From: Stereum hirsutum FP-91666 SS1
Lineage: Eukaryota; Basidiomycota; Agaricomycetes; Russulales; Stereaceae
Assembly (NCBI RefSeq): GCF_000264905.1
Contig: NW_006763146.1
Coordinates: forward strand, 501,587 to 565,586
Reading direction: 5' to 3'
DNA: 64,000 nucleotides
A model generated the notes under the pieces. It was given only the letters and a program-made list of their open reading frames with translations. It did not search any database and was not told where the DNA came from. Position numbers and translations under genes: made by a program. Of this stretch, positions 48,382 to 59,291 are shown one piece after another (the stretch's first letter is position 1; each line of letters begins with the position of its first letter).

Positions 48382-49260
48382 TCAGGAATCGCTTTCATTG
48401 TCTCTGGGAAGACGAATAGCTCCGCTTTCTAGGCGTGCACGTTGCCTCATGACACTGATTCCCAAGACGAGATAGGACAGGATGCGAACAGAGCCAGCAG
48501 TAACGGCGATGGGGTCAAGAGCCCCATAATAGAGGTACCTGTAACAGCCCACAAATGTTTGGTGAAGGGTCTGAGTGAGCTTCAAAGAGTCAACATACCG
48601 GAGAGGCCAGCTCAAAGCTTGGAAAATACAAGACGTAAATATCAGGATGAGACATGCCGTCAGGGTGGTGTCTCTTTCCTCCGAATTGTAGTATTCCACC
48701 AGCTGGGGGATGTCGGCCACAGCGTCTAGATAGATGGAGAACGCCCACCAGATCTCCGTGAAATTGGAGTTATCCCCGTAGTGGAATACCATCCCGAGAA
48801 CAAAGCACGTCAGCACTGTGTAAACAATGGTCCGCACGATGCGCTTTTCGTTTGGCGTGGTTGCGGTGGTCCAGAAGGCAAGAAGGAGGATGAAGACGGT
48901 GGCGAAAGACCCAAGGATGTAGAAGACCTTCATGATAATCGTGTAGAGGGATACATACATCCCAGTGAAGATGTCCAGGTAGCGAGCAACGAACATCACT
49001 GAGTGCAATATTTGTGTTGACACAGAAACCCCTAGCCAATAGTACATTGAGTGACTGATATCTGTTGATGAACGAACATGATCCCGAATGCTCACCTATG
49101 GGCCCCATTTTCGAGATTCTGAACCATAGCAGGGGTATTGAAAAAGCGAATAGAAGGTCGCCTCTGATACAAATCCACTCTGAGTCGGTGGGTTTGGGGG
49201 AATCAAAGTTTCTGACTTACCTGTAGTATGAATACCGAACCAAATGGCGGAAAGTGACAT
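48382..49260 (-). CDS. KDEL-receptor-like (ERD2 family) seven-helix protein
   Basis: Four exons (49260-49221, 49161-49096, 49031-48599, 48538-48382) give 231 residues, all in phase. Ligand-pocket elements of ERD2 are present: GVSVSTQILHSVMFVARYLD (Gln, Arg and Tyr-Leu-Asp positions), TIIMKVFYILGSFATV and EIWWAFSIYLDAVADIPQL. Length and the seven hydrophobic segments fit the family. ERD2 retrieves luminal proteins with HDEL/KDEL tails from Golgi to ER. The protein is divergent. The start MSLSAIWFGIHTT is very short, the usual Glu after FSIYL is Asp, the W-x-W-R-Y region is LSWPLRYLYYG, and the tail is charged (GAIRLPRDNESDS) without the usual lysine signal. It may be a second, specialised ERD2 paralogue rather than the main receptor. 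Confidence 0.85.
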
Positions 49261-49827
49261 GTCTGAGGATTAAACACTTGGTTGAACGGTGGGGGTGGGT
49301 GAAAGTGATAAGGTGGATTGGTGTAGAGGAGAGTCTTGTGCCAAGAGCTGACTTTCCAAACACCGGCAATAGTTGACCGTACAAGGGACACACTGGTACG
49401 ACACTTCTTTCCTTCCTGACGTGTCCAGTTGATCTGATCCCGGTTCACAATTGGCGCACGTTGCGTAAAAACAACTGCGGCGTGAATATTTGGATGATAG
49501 GGACACTACTGCCCCCTTGTTTTTATTCAAGTGTTCTAGTAATCAGCAGGACTGATTAGGAGAGCTCAATTCGACGGATTGTAGCGTAAGGAGGCAATGA
49601 GATACTGATGGTAAGTGCTGTACTTCAAGTTCAAACCGGAACGGAGTCGCTTCAATTTCCCTCTCAGCGGAGTTTCGGGCGTTGCCTGTGGCTGCCCTCC
49701 TGGACACGTGCCGGAGTCGAACAATGAATCGTCCAAGTGCCATACTTATATTGGAGTCATCCATCATCTCATTGATCCATAACCTCGACAGAGAAAAAGT
49801 AGACTGGTCACTGGCTTTGCAACCGAT
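49261..49827. other. Divergent promoter region
   Basis: 567 bp between the ERD2-like gene (-) and the F-box/LRR gene (+). It is expected to contain both promoters. I see no distinct motif or gene. Confidence 0.45.
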
Positions 49828-51551
49828 ATGTTCCATAGGCTACCGGCCGAGATCCTCAGCGTCATAGCCTCTAGCACATGCGCCGACCTCCAGACCAGTT
49901 TGGCTCTTTGCCAGCTTAACAAATACTGTAACTCGTCATGTACATATTCTCTGTACGGCCATCCAATCAAGCTTTCGACAGACAAGGGCATGCGCAGCTT
50001 TTGCGGGACTTTGTTGAAGGACAATCCTGCCGATGGTCGCCCTAACCCGTCGATGGCGGTGAGGAGCATCTCGATGAGGGGCGACGGAACTTTGCCTGAC
50101 AATGTCAAGAACGGGGAGAAGAGGTGATGTTGGAGGCTTTTGAATTTGTCAGACTTCTACTTATATTCTGCGAACAGCATTTTGATGTTGGATCACATTC
50201 GATTAGCGCTCAAGACGTGCACCAATCTCCACACCCTGTCGCTGGTTAGTCCCCGCGACCGTGACGAAGCAATCTCAGATGCCTTCACTGTGTTGTTCAA
50301 GGGATGTACCATTACAGCTAGCCAGGATTCAGATGGACTCGCGTTCCCACATCTTCGCCACCTCGAGCTCCAATTTACTTTCAATATTTCCGTCTTCAAT
50401 TTCGTCGAGGCCCATCGTCGCGATCTACAATCCCTCGCCCTCTATCACGAGGCCGGCTCAGTCACCAACGAGCTCAGCATACTAGAAGAGATATTCTCCG
50501 ATGAGCCTGGTACGGAATCTGACGATGAATCAGAAGGCCAAACGTCGTTCGAAACATCATCATACTCTCCGGCATACACATCTCTGAGTTGCTCTCCTAT
50601 TCTTGTTCTGCACCTCATCCCGGGATCTCACGTCGAAAATGTCAATTTATCATGGTGGAATGCCGAAGACATAGACGTCGATACTCTGGCTCTCGACCTT
50701 GTTCAATCTTTGCAGAAGTCAAAAGCAACTCATGGTATCCGGACGCTGTCCTACGCGAGCAATTCGTGGAATTCGAACTTCATGAACAAGGCGCCAGAGT
50801 ATCTGCCAAGACTTGAGCTACTGGGTCTTCTTGGATATCTGTATTATTCTCAAGACAATCTCGGCGGCGGACAGGACTTCATTGTATGTTCATTCTCGCT
50901 ACGTTATCTGATAATAGTACTTCAGATGCTGATTTTGTTTCTTCAGGGGCCAATTTTCAGAGCCACGCACTCTCTGTTACCGTCTTTCAAGAACCTGAAA
51001 GTGTTGATATTGAGAGCAGATGAGTGTCCCGGAGGGACAGACCGTGCCTATTATGAAGACTTCAAGACGGCGGCCGAATGGGCGAAACTGTGCCCTTCCC
51101 TCTTATACGTCGTTTTACCTTTTTGTAAGCCGTGCTTGACTCTTCCTTTCGTTGATTGACCTTTGTTTACATTTCGTATTTTGTAGCCAGATCATCCTGG
51201 ATTCGTGATTCAGAATACGACTTTTTTGTGCCCGATACCTTCATTCAACAATATACACGAGCAACCGCCTTTAGCTCGACACAACCAGAGGGCTATCATA
51301 CAAACCCCAATACCCGTTACCCGCCCGAGTACACGGCGGAATTCATCCATAAATTAATCAAGCGCGAAGGAATGCTGATGGCAACGCAGTACTTTGCTCA
51401 TTTCGAGAGGCTGAGGGAGAAGACGTGCGGAGTTGTACAACAGGTAGAGGAGTTATTGGACAATGCCGGATTATTGAAGGAAACGAGACGCGGTACCAAG
51501 GACCAGCTGAATAGGCTGGTGTATGGGGAGTATGACGCGGATGAGGATTGA
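49828..51551 (+). pseudogene. F-box/LRR-type protein with one in-frame TGA
   Basis: The frame starts MFHRLPAEILSVIASSTC at 49828, a typical basidiomycete F-box opening, followed by LALCQLNKYCNS. TGA at 50125-50127 interrupts it. The same frame then continues without shift as RLLNLSDFYLYSANSILML and on for over 300 codons of leucine-rich sequence (NLHTLSLVSP, HLRHLELQF, LPRLELLGLLGYL, FKNLKVLILRA). Two later introns (50884-50947 and 51125-51186) splice in phase. It ends at 51549-51551 after NRLVYGEYDADED. A GT...AG pair that would remove the TGA spans only 29 nt, too short for a normal intron. So this is a single nonsense mutation, a recoded codon or a sequencing error. Function would be as an SCF substrate adaptor, target unknown. 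Confidence 0.65.
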
Positions 51552-51763
51552 AGTAATTCGGAAGGCGCATGATATCCCGGCACCTACTCTGCCTGGGAAG
51601 GGGGCGGTCCGACTCTTGCAGATTGATTATCGTGCTGTATGATAATGCTTCCGGTACTACCATGAATTCACTGTCGGTTCTAGACACGCGTGTGCGATTC
51701 TATCGCAGTCACATATAGCATGAGTAAACTCCAATCATCCCTCCCCACCCACCCACTCTCACT

Positions 51764-54700
51764 TCAAAAACGGCCATAAAATATCCCCCTCCCATTCGTC
51801 CCCACATAAACCTGTCCATAAGTTCTCTTATCCGCCGCCAACACCATCCCCGAGACTGACCCCAGCGCCTTCTCCTCCGTCGTAATCATGGCCCAATTCT
51901 CCCCCAGATCGTCCGTACGCAGGAGTTTATTGACACCATTGATAGTGCCAGCGACGAAGAGAGTGGGAGTGCTGCTGGTGTCGGATGAGTTGGGTTTTCC
52001 AACGGCGAGGGACCAGGCGTTGGTGACCGTTGGTAATGCAGTAAAGGAGTTACCAAAGTCGCTGAAAGATGTGGAGAGTGTATGAGAACGAGGAGTACCG
52101 TAATAGCAGCAACAGCGCAGCAGCAATGAAAGAATCACGTACGTAGAATGAAACACCCCAACGTTAGTCGAAACGAAAACCTCCCCTCCCTTCCACGGGT
52201 TCACCGCAATCTGCGTCGAAGAGTCCGCATCGCCCAACGTCGCCGTCTGCGCAAAACTGGCCCCTCCATCCGTCGAGGCGTAGAACGCAGATCCAGAAAC
52301 GGCGTAGAACACGGTATTGTTCTGTTTGTCGGAGGCGATGGCAGAGCCACTGGGTACGCCGCTCGCTGCTGTGAATGCGGACCCGTTCTTGGAGACTTGG
52401 ATGCCTGAGAATCCGGAACCTTGGGCCCAGAGAAGGGTATCACCCAGTGCGGAGCTGAACGTTGAATGATGTTAGGAATGAGTTGATAAATGAGATTCGG
52501 AGTGAGTGGGCGTACAAGGCGATTTTTCCAGAGTCTGCACTGGCAGGGACGTTCGGATAGGGGCTCCATGTGGCACCGCCGTCTGTAGATGTGGCGAGCG
52601 CACTACCGGCGATGCTTCCAAGGCGAACGATATTCTCCGGTGCAGCGCCCGCAAAATCGACATCGGAGCCCGACTACAGGACCGCCAACAACAAAAACAC
52701 CGTGGATACAATCAGCATTCACGAACGACCCATGCAAGCAGGTAGAGCACTCACTCCAGGCCAAGTCGGATTCGAGAACGTAGGCGGCGAACTCGTCAAA
52801 CTATCATGCACGAACCCCCCATCATCACCCATCGCCGAAACCAACAACGGTCCAGTGGTCGGCGCCGTGAGCCCCAGCACTGCCATCTCTTCGATTCCGG
52901 TGGCGAGGCTGGCTACGGTTACGTTCTGACGAGGGCTGGTGTCCCAGTTCGTTAGGTCGCGGCCGCCCCAGAGGGAGAGACCGGTGCCGTAGAGCCAGTG
53001 GTCGCTGTCGAAGGGGTCGATCTGGAGGCTGATAGCGGATGAAAGGTAGGAAGAGAATAAGGTACGATATGATTGACAACCGCGTCTTTGTAGCGTGGGC
53101 TTACCTTTCGATCATCCACCCTTGTACGAGAATCAGCTTCAGCCTCGTCAACTATCTGATTGTGGGAGAGTACCTACCTATCAGTTTCGTGTCGTTCCCA
53201 GTGAACGTAGTAATCCAAGGCGCGCGCGAGACGTCCCACGCGTATGAAGGATGGACAGCCAGTGTATAGTCCGGAGGAGGATAATCGTATGTGAAGATCC
53301 CAGTCCATGTGGCGCCGCCGTCTGCCGAGCGATAGATGCTGAATACGAGGCACAGATTACTCGTCAGTCAATAGATATCCTTGTTGGAAAGATGAATGTC
53401 ACCGCATGACTTACTCGGCGTCAGGGTACCACTCGTTCAGAGGAGCGACCATGACGGTTCCGGGTTTTTGAAGATCGACGGCGAGGCCACCATAGCCATA
53501 ACTATATTATCCCGCAGAATGCTGAGCAATGACCTACCGGTACTCGAGAGAGGTGATGTTTGGAAGAACGAACCTGTTGTCCGCGATTCCCTGTGCAGGT
53601 GTGATATCGACCCAAGAGCTATTCCCGATGAAATACTTCATCACATATCCCGCCGTGCCATCATACGGTCCAATCCCGTTCGCGTACGGGAGATATAACG
53701 CGTTTTCGGCTGGTGACAGGACACCTATGTACGACCACGTCTCGTCAGCGTCCTTAATTTGTATCTATTTATAGCAAGCTACAAACATGAAGGAAAAGAG
53801 GAGGAGGAAAGGAAGCAAGGGCTGACCATGGTGTGGAATAAACGTATTATTCTGGCCCTCTATCGCACCCCACGTATCCCCACCATCCTCACTCACGAAC
53901 ACGTTATCCGAGCCCATATTCGCGACGCCAACGAAGATACGGCTCGATCTTACAGACATTTCGGAGTTCGAGGCGAGTGTGAGCGAAGTGTTGGAGCCAG
54001 AGTTGGAATCGAACGTGATCCACGCAATACCCATGATATCGGACCCAAGGGGATCGGTGGAAGACTGGAAATAAGTCCCGACGGAGGGAAAAGAGGTGAC
54101 GTTGGACCAGGTCAGGCCTGCGTCCGTGGATCGCCAGAGACCGTTACCTGAGCGAGCACCGAAGTAGATGATGTCGTTCTGTAGCCAGTGTAATGGTTCA
54201 GGTGAGCGTGAGCGTGAGCTCGCGCTAGGTTTATATGGAGGGGACTGGAATGAAGCGCACGTTATTGGGGTCTATGACTAGGCGTTCACCCTGATGTGCA
54301 AAGAGAAAGAACATGTCAGTCTGAGGAGTGGAAAAGGGTGACCGGCAGATGTAGTATAGTGGTAATGCACCATTCCTCTGCCGGGACAGTTACCCCCCAG
54401 CTTAAAAGGTAGCGATATCCTATCAGGGAACGTATTCCCCTGATCGCTCGACTTGAGGATGGTGCCGTTATTAGGGTCCCAATCTATCAGTCCACCGAGT
54501 TTAGCCTGACTTATATGGTTTATACTTATACGGGGGAATGACGCAGAAACTGACCGTTGGTGTACATTCCGACGGCCAGGTAGAGGTTGTTGGAGTCGAT
54601 GGGATCGGTGGCCATTGCATCTATAAAGAAAGTTGGGATGACATGAGTGAGTGAGACGCCCCTACGTACGGAGAGTTCAAGAGATTGAGAGGGGTGGAAG

Positions 54701-55285
54701 GAAGCTAGTCAACATGGATATCTTGATGCCCTTCATCGATGTGGCTCGCCACAATGCATTGCTGAGCCAGGGCATGAAGGATAATTCATAGGCGGAAGCC
54801 TGGAAGAATGATATAGAAAATCAAGTCCAACTCACCGGCTCCCCAGTAGTCCCAAGTCGTGTCGTTCGCCCAGTCAAGCAGAGGTGTCCACGAGTCATCC
54901 GCGTTGAGACGATAGACGCCACCTGAGCAATGAACGCAGTGAGTTTCCGACGTATCTTGACGGTGCATAAAGTAAAGGCCAACCAATATCGGCACTGCCA
55001 AGTAGAGTAGTTTGTAACTTGTATTGAATATCGGGACATTGAGCGAGAGACATACCGAGCGTACGTGAGACCCTTTTGGGTCGGGTTGAAGACAATTCCG
55101 GGTATAAATCCTTCGACAGCCCATATCAGTACAGCATAACGGAGATAAAGGGGGCATGAATACGATATACCTCCACCTCCGCCAATAAAAACATTGTCCC
55201 AAGTGTACGCCTCCTGTGTGACGGAAGCAGCAACAGAGACCGCGACGATGGCTGGTACCACCAGACGTACGCCAGCAAATATCAT
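51764..55285 (-). CDS. Secreted GH74 xyloglucanase
   Basis: More than a dozen exons run from ATG 55285 (or the in-frame ATG at 55309) to TGA 51764-51766. Residues 1-24, MIFAGVRLVVPAIVAVSVAA and onward, form a signal peptide. The mature enzyme opens TWDNVFIGGGG, then TDIGGVYRLN with the first catalytic Asp, MATDPIDSNNLYLAVGMYTN, GNCPGRGM|GERLVIDPNN, NDIIYFGARSGNGLWRSTDA and NGIGPYDG with the second catalytic Asp. Repeated Asp-box-like units (STDGGASF, STDGGATW, SADGGATW, SEDGGDTW) mark the twin seven-bladed propellers of family GH74, which cleaves the glucan backbone of plant xyloglucan. No CBM1 cellulose-binding domain follows: the protein ends NGRGIFYGRF. Junctions I followed are in phase and no stop was seen, so it looks functional. 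Expression is likely to respond to plant-cell-wall substrates. Confidence 0.93.
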
Positions 55286-55309
55286 TTGGAGTGAGATGGG
55301 CAGGAGCAC

Positions 55310-55920
55310 GAGTGAAATGACATTTCCGTCACTGCTTTATATACAGAGAGGAGCGTATGGTCGAGATGTCGATTTCGCTATGACTTCGGCGTTTATGGGC
55401 GAGGCAGCCTCGGCAGCGGAGGACTTCTATGGCGTGACCTCCTCGATCCGAAACTTAAGCGACGATTCAAGATAAAGTCGACTGTGGTTGTGTCCAAAGA
55501 AAGTTTAGGTGTCGATGAGCAAGGGCGGTGTCCAGAGGTGCAATTGCAAGCGCATCTCAAGGCAGATGGTGAGGGGATCAGGTGATTTGCTGTGGTTAAA
55601 TACGTGAGGCGAACCGCTATTCGGAGACTGTAGGTAACTTCGACTGCATGGTCAGAGTCAGAAGGGCACAAATGCCACGGCGGCGGCTCGGACGGTGCCA
55701 CGCCAAAACACGCCTGTCACAGACACGTGATTTGACGCGCAAACAGTCGCGTCACATCTTGTTTACTGTCACGCTTTACAGCCTGGCTACTTTAGCTCTT
55801 GTTACGAGCACTCTAGTCTGAACATCTCAGTTTCTGCTTTATATCTCGATATTTCTCTGCATCAGCTTTGTTGTCTTTGCTTTGTTTTTTTGTCTCTGCT
55901 ATCTTCTGAGAAAATTTCAG
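55310..55920. promoter_or_regulatory. Divergent promoter, GH74 and unrecognised nuclear-type gene
   Basis: 611 bp. Between 55710 and 55775 I see CACGTG (55724-55729) and repeated TGTCAC / GCGTCAC words. They resemble the words upstream of RPT6 and MRS2. The last 100 bp before 55921 are TC-rich. No coding feature is supported. Confidence 0.4.
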
Positions 55921-58166
55921 ATGTCGAAGCGTGCAGCGGACGAGCAGGAGGAGTTCTGGACGTCCCCCGCAAAGCGTCCGCGCGACCTCAGCTGCACTCC
56001 CGCCAAATCGACACCAGCGCGCAGCTCATCTTCAGTATTCTCAACGCCCTACACGCCCTACTCCGTCCCCTCCGATTCGCCCACAAACCCCTTTGGCTTC
56101 AAACGCCGATCCCAGAAACTCACCCTCCCCAAACCCACTTCATTCGGCAAGCACCTCCCGCTCCGATTTCAATGCATCAAGTCTCCACACCTCCGTGCGC
56201 CACTGCGACGATCTGGAAGTCTTGTGTTTGACAATGATTTCAAGTCTGAGGGGACTTATTCTGTCGTACAAGTCCCGCTCTCGTACAGCTTCCGCCTCCT
56301 TCGACAACTTATCCTTTTCCTCTTCAACGGCGACCCGACTTTGCCTCCTCCCACGCGGCCAGAAGATGGACATCTATTTGAAGTTCAGGATAAGGTCGCC
56401 GTCTATCCTCCATACGCCAAACCAGGCCAGATCAAGCAAGGTCGGACATGGGCGAAGCTGTCGAGCGTGCGGGATCCTTACTATTCGGCACAGTCCATCA
56501 TGGATCTTGTCGCGAATGCGGAGAAGGTCGAAGCGAGCTTCGGGTTGGATGAGGAGGATATGGAGGGAGGCGAGTGGCGTTGGGAGGCTGAGGAGGATTT
56601 CTCGCTCAAGCACGCGTTTCCGGACGGACCCAATTATAGGCGAGGGATAGTATACGTGAGTGGAGTTCACCTTTGCCTCCCTTCTCTTCACAACACTCGA
56701 AAATCTCATCCCATCTCAACTCGTATTTGTCTTTTTGAATCCAGCACCACGACCGCAACACAATCATCCATATTACAGTCTGCACCCAAGATCTCCCCGG
56801 CCGCAAAGGCGTCTCGAACAGACCCTTCCTATTCCGCGCCTTCGGCGCCATCCACCTCGACCCACCACCGAACCCACCCCTCGCCTCCCGTCTCCCAAAA
56901 CCCAGACCTAGGATCACGCGTATCTTCCCGCTCGCGCCACCGCCACCTGCGGCTTCTTCTTCGGCCACGGTGGTGAATGTAGATGGAGATGTAGGAAAGG
57001 GTTCGCCTAGGAAACGAGTCGCGGAGGCGGATGTGGATGTTAGGTCGGGTGCTTCGCCGAGGAAGGCTGCTGCACCGATAGCGATACCGACGGTGCGTGC
57101 GAAGATGAAGGGGAGGGAGAGGGAGAGAGACAGAGCTGAGAGAGCGGAGAAGCCGACGCCTGTATTTCGCCCTAAAAAGCGCAAGGTTCTAGGCGATATA
57201 AGTAAGGACGCCGCTGGTGGAGGTGGTGGTGGTGGAGACGCGAAGGAATATGCGACCAAGCCTACCATCTTCGGAATCAAACCCTCCACCGCACTCTCCA
57301 TCCCCATCCCAGGCCCCTCTCGCCCCTCCGTTCCATTACACACAACCGCAAAACCCATGAAACACAAGTCCCGGACCCTACAGCCCTCCCCCGAAGACCC
57401 AGAAACAATCGCAGCCCGTCTCCTGGCCGAAGAGGAAGCCCGCGAACAAGCCCGACGTGACAAGATCGCCCGCGACGAAGAAACGCGCTGGATGAGAGAA
57501 GCAAGCCACGATCCTCGACCATACAACAAGAATGACGCTTTCGAGCGGTTCATCTCATTAGCTTACATTCCTCCCGCCTCGCATTCCGATCCCTTCTACT
57601 CCAACTCCACCGACGACGATGCCGACAGAGAAAGAGCGCCACCATCCCCCTCCTCGTCCTCTCCCTCCCGGTCATTTGACTCCGACCGGTCCATGATGTC
57701 TACGATCTCTTTGACAAGTAGTTATGGATCGAGTCCGTACAGGATGCCGCAGCCACATCGGCAGCTGTATAAGTTACCAGCGGAGACGCCGGTGCCGGAT
57801 TTGGCGCTGACGAGGTTGAGGGTGGAGAGGGTGGGGAGGAGACTGGAGAGGTTGTCGGAGAGCGGGTGGAAGGAGGTGCAGGAGGTTTGTAAGCCGGATT
57901 ATGATGATGAGGAGGAGGAGGGATCTGAACAGGAGGGGGAGCAGGAGGGAGGGGAAGAAGGTGCGGAGGGGGAGGGGTTTGACGAGGATGGGTTTTGGGA
58001 GGGAGATGGGGAGGGAGTAGGTAGGGGTAGGGATGACGGTGGCGAAGAGGGGGGAGAGGAAGATGCGGAGGGAGAAGAAGACGCGGAGGGTGAAGACGAC
58101 GGAGGGGATTGGCGGACTTGGGATTCGGGTTATGGTGATGGCGAGGGAGAGGAAGAGGAAGTATGA
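55921..58166 (+). CDS. Unrecognised nuclear-type protein with acidic repeat tail
   Basis: Two exons (55921-56655 and 56745-58166) give 718 residues. The start at MSKRAADEQEEFW is favoured, although the frame is open from 55882. The N-terminus carries SPAKRPRDL, a plausible nuclear localisation signal, and a Ser/Thr/Pro-rich region. A conserved-looking core follows: HLPLRFQCIKSPHLRAPL, DGHLFEVQDKVAVYPPY, TWAKLSSVRDPYYSAQSI and, across the splice, GIVY|HHDRNTIIHITVC. FRPKKRKVLGDIS is a second basic motif. An R/E-rich helix (ARLLAEEEAREQARRDKIA) comes later. The last 90 residues are almost all Glu, Gly and Asp in imperfect GEEDAEGE repeats. I do not recognise the family. Basic signals plus the acidic tail suggest a chromatin- or nucleic-acid-associated role, which is inference only. 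Confidence 0.7.
57905..58163 (+). repeat. Purine-rich imperfect tandem repeats (acidic tail)
   Basis: The coding strand is a long GA-rich purine tract of imperfect units such as GAGGAAGATGCGGAGGGAG and near copies, encoding Glu/Gly/Asp repeats at the C-terminus of the preceding protein. Such tracts change length easily by slippage. Confidence 0.7.
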
Positions 58167-59291
58167 TGTTGTTGTTGTATCCTGATCCCAATCATACATT
58201 GTCATTGTCATTATCGCAGCTGTCTTGGCTTTCGAGTTTTGGATCGTTTTATTATGTATATTTGTTTTGTTGATGGCTCCGAACCTCGATACGTAGATTC
58301 GCATGTACGGCTCTTTATAATAAAGGTCAAGCAATGAAGCGACGAAGTAACATTACGGTGACGGTACTCATGCTTCAGGAGAATTGTTTGCTACTGTTCG
58401 ACGAGGTTCATGGTCATATCTCAACTATACATGTGTATTCACCGCTCTGATCTTATGGCTGTCTACCAAAATGAAAAACCAAAAAAAATGAGACTCCGCG
58501 GCTCGAGAAAAGAAAAGTCTGCGACGAGTGGCCCTGCTCGGAGCATATCGGACCATCCGGCGAAGGCTCTCGGGAGATGTTTCAGACTCCGAACCTATCA
58601 CCTCTGCCACATCCACACTCCGCGAATTTGCCCTGACACTTACCATGGGAAGTCATCACCTCCTACTGGATGACTGTCCGTAGGTGGGTTGTGTAGATCC
58701 TAGAGGTTTAGATGCACAGGAAGGAGGCCCAAGTCGATTCTTTATTGGATGAGGCCCCTGTGTTTTTTGTTTCTGTGGATACAGAAACACTCGCCGAGTC
58801 GTAGACTGCTACGGATAATCACCCACTCTTTCTCTCACACCATCGGCCAGACTGAAATTCCTAGGTCCTTAAGGGCCTACTTTGTACCCTGAGTAAACCT
58901 TCCTTCCTTCCTTCCTTCCTTCCTTCCTAGATCGCGAAGTACCGCGCCCAGCAAGTCCGAACACCTCCCAGTTGCGGTGGCTCAATCATCTGACCCCGAT
59001 AGTGGTCATGGATCGATGCGATACTACCTTCCTTCTCTAAACATCGATCTCATCACTTCTGTAGGAAGCACGATAACTTACGTGACCTTTGTTCCTTTCA
59101 TGCACGCCGAGTGGCTCAAATCTACAGTATATATAAGCAGGGTCTGATCTTGCCTCCTTATCATTCGTGTAAACGTCAGGCCTCTGCGTGCCAGTGAGGG
59201 CCAACACTAACGTATCCCCCTGTACCTTGCCATTGATCTGCTTGACTATCACTTCTGCAGCGCTTTTCTGCCACTCAGACTGTTCTACTCG
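58167..59291. other. Intergenic region with a CTTC microsatellite
   Basis: 1.1 kb between two plus-strand genes. Frames at 58410-58673 and in the antisense direction have no motif. A (CTTC)n microsatellite lies at 58899-58928. Nothing else was seen. Confidence 0.45.
58899..58928. repeat. (CTTC)n microsatellite
   Basis: About seven and a half perfect copies of the tetranucleotide CTTC, 30 bp. It is non-coding and upstream of the MYND gene. Confidence 0.9.

Noticed and set aside
56606..57553. 315-codon minus-strand frame
   Set aside because: It lies antisense to the well-supported 55921-58166 gene and is rich in Arg/Ser/Ala as expected for a shadow.
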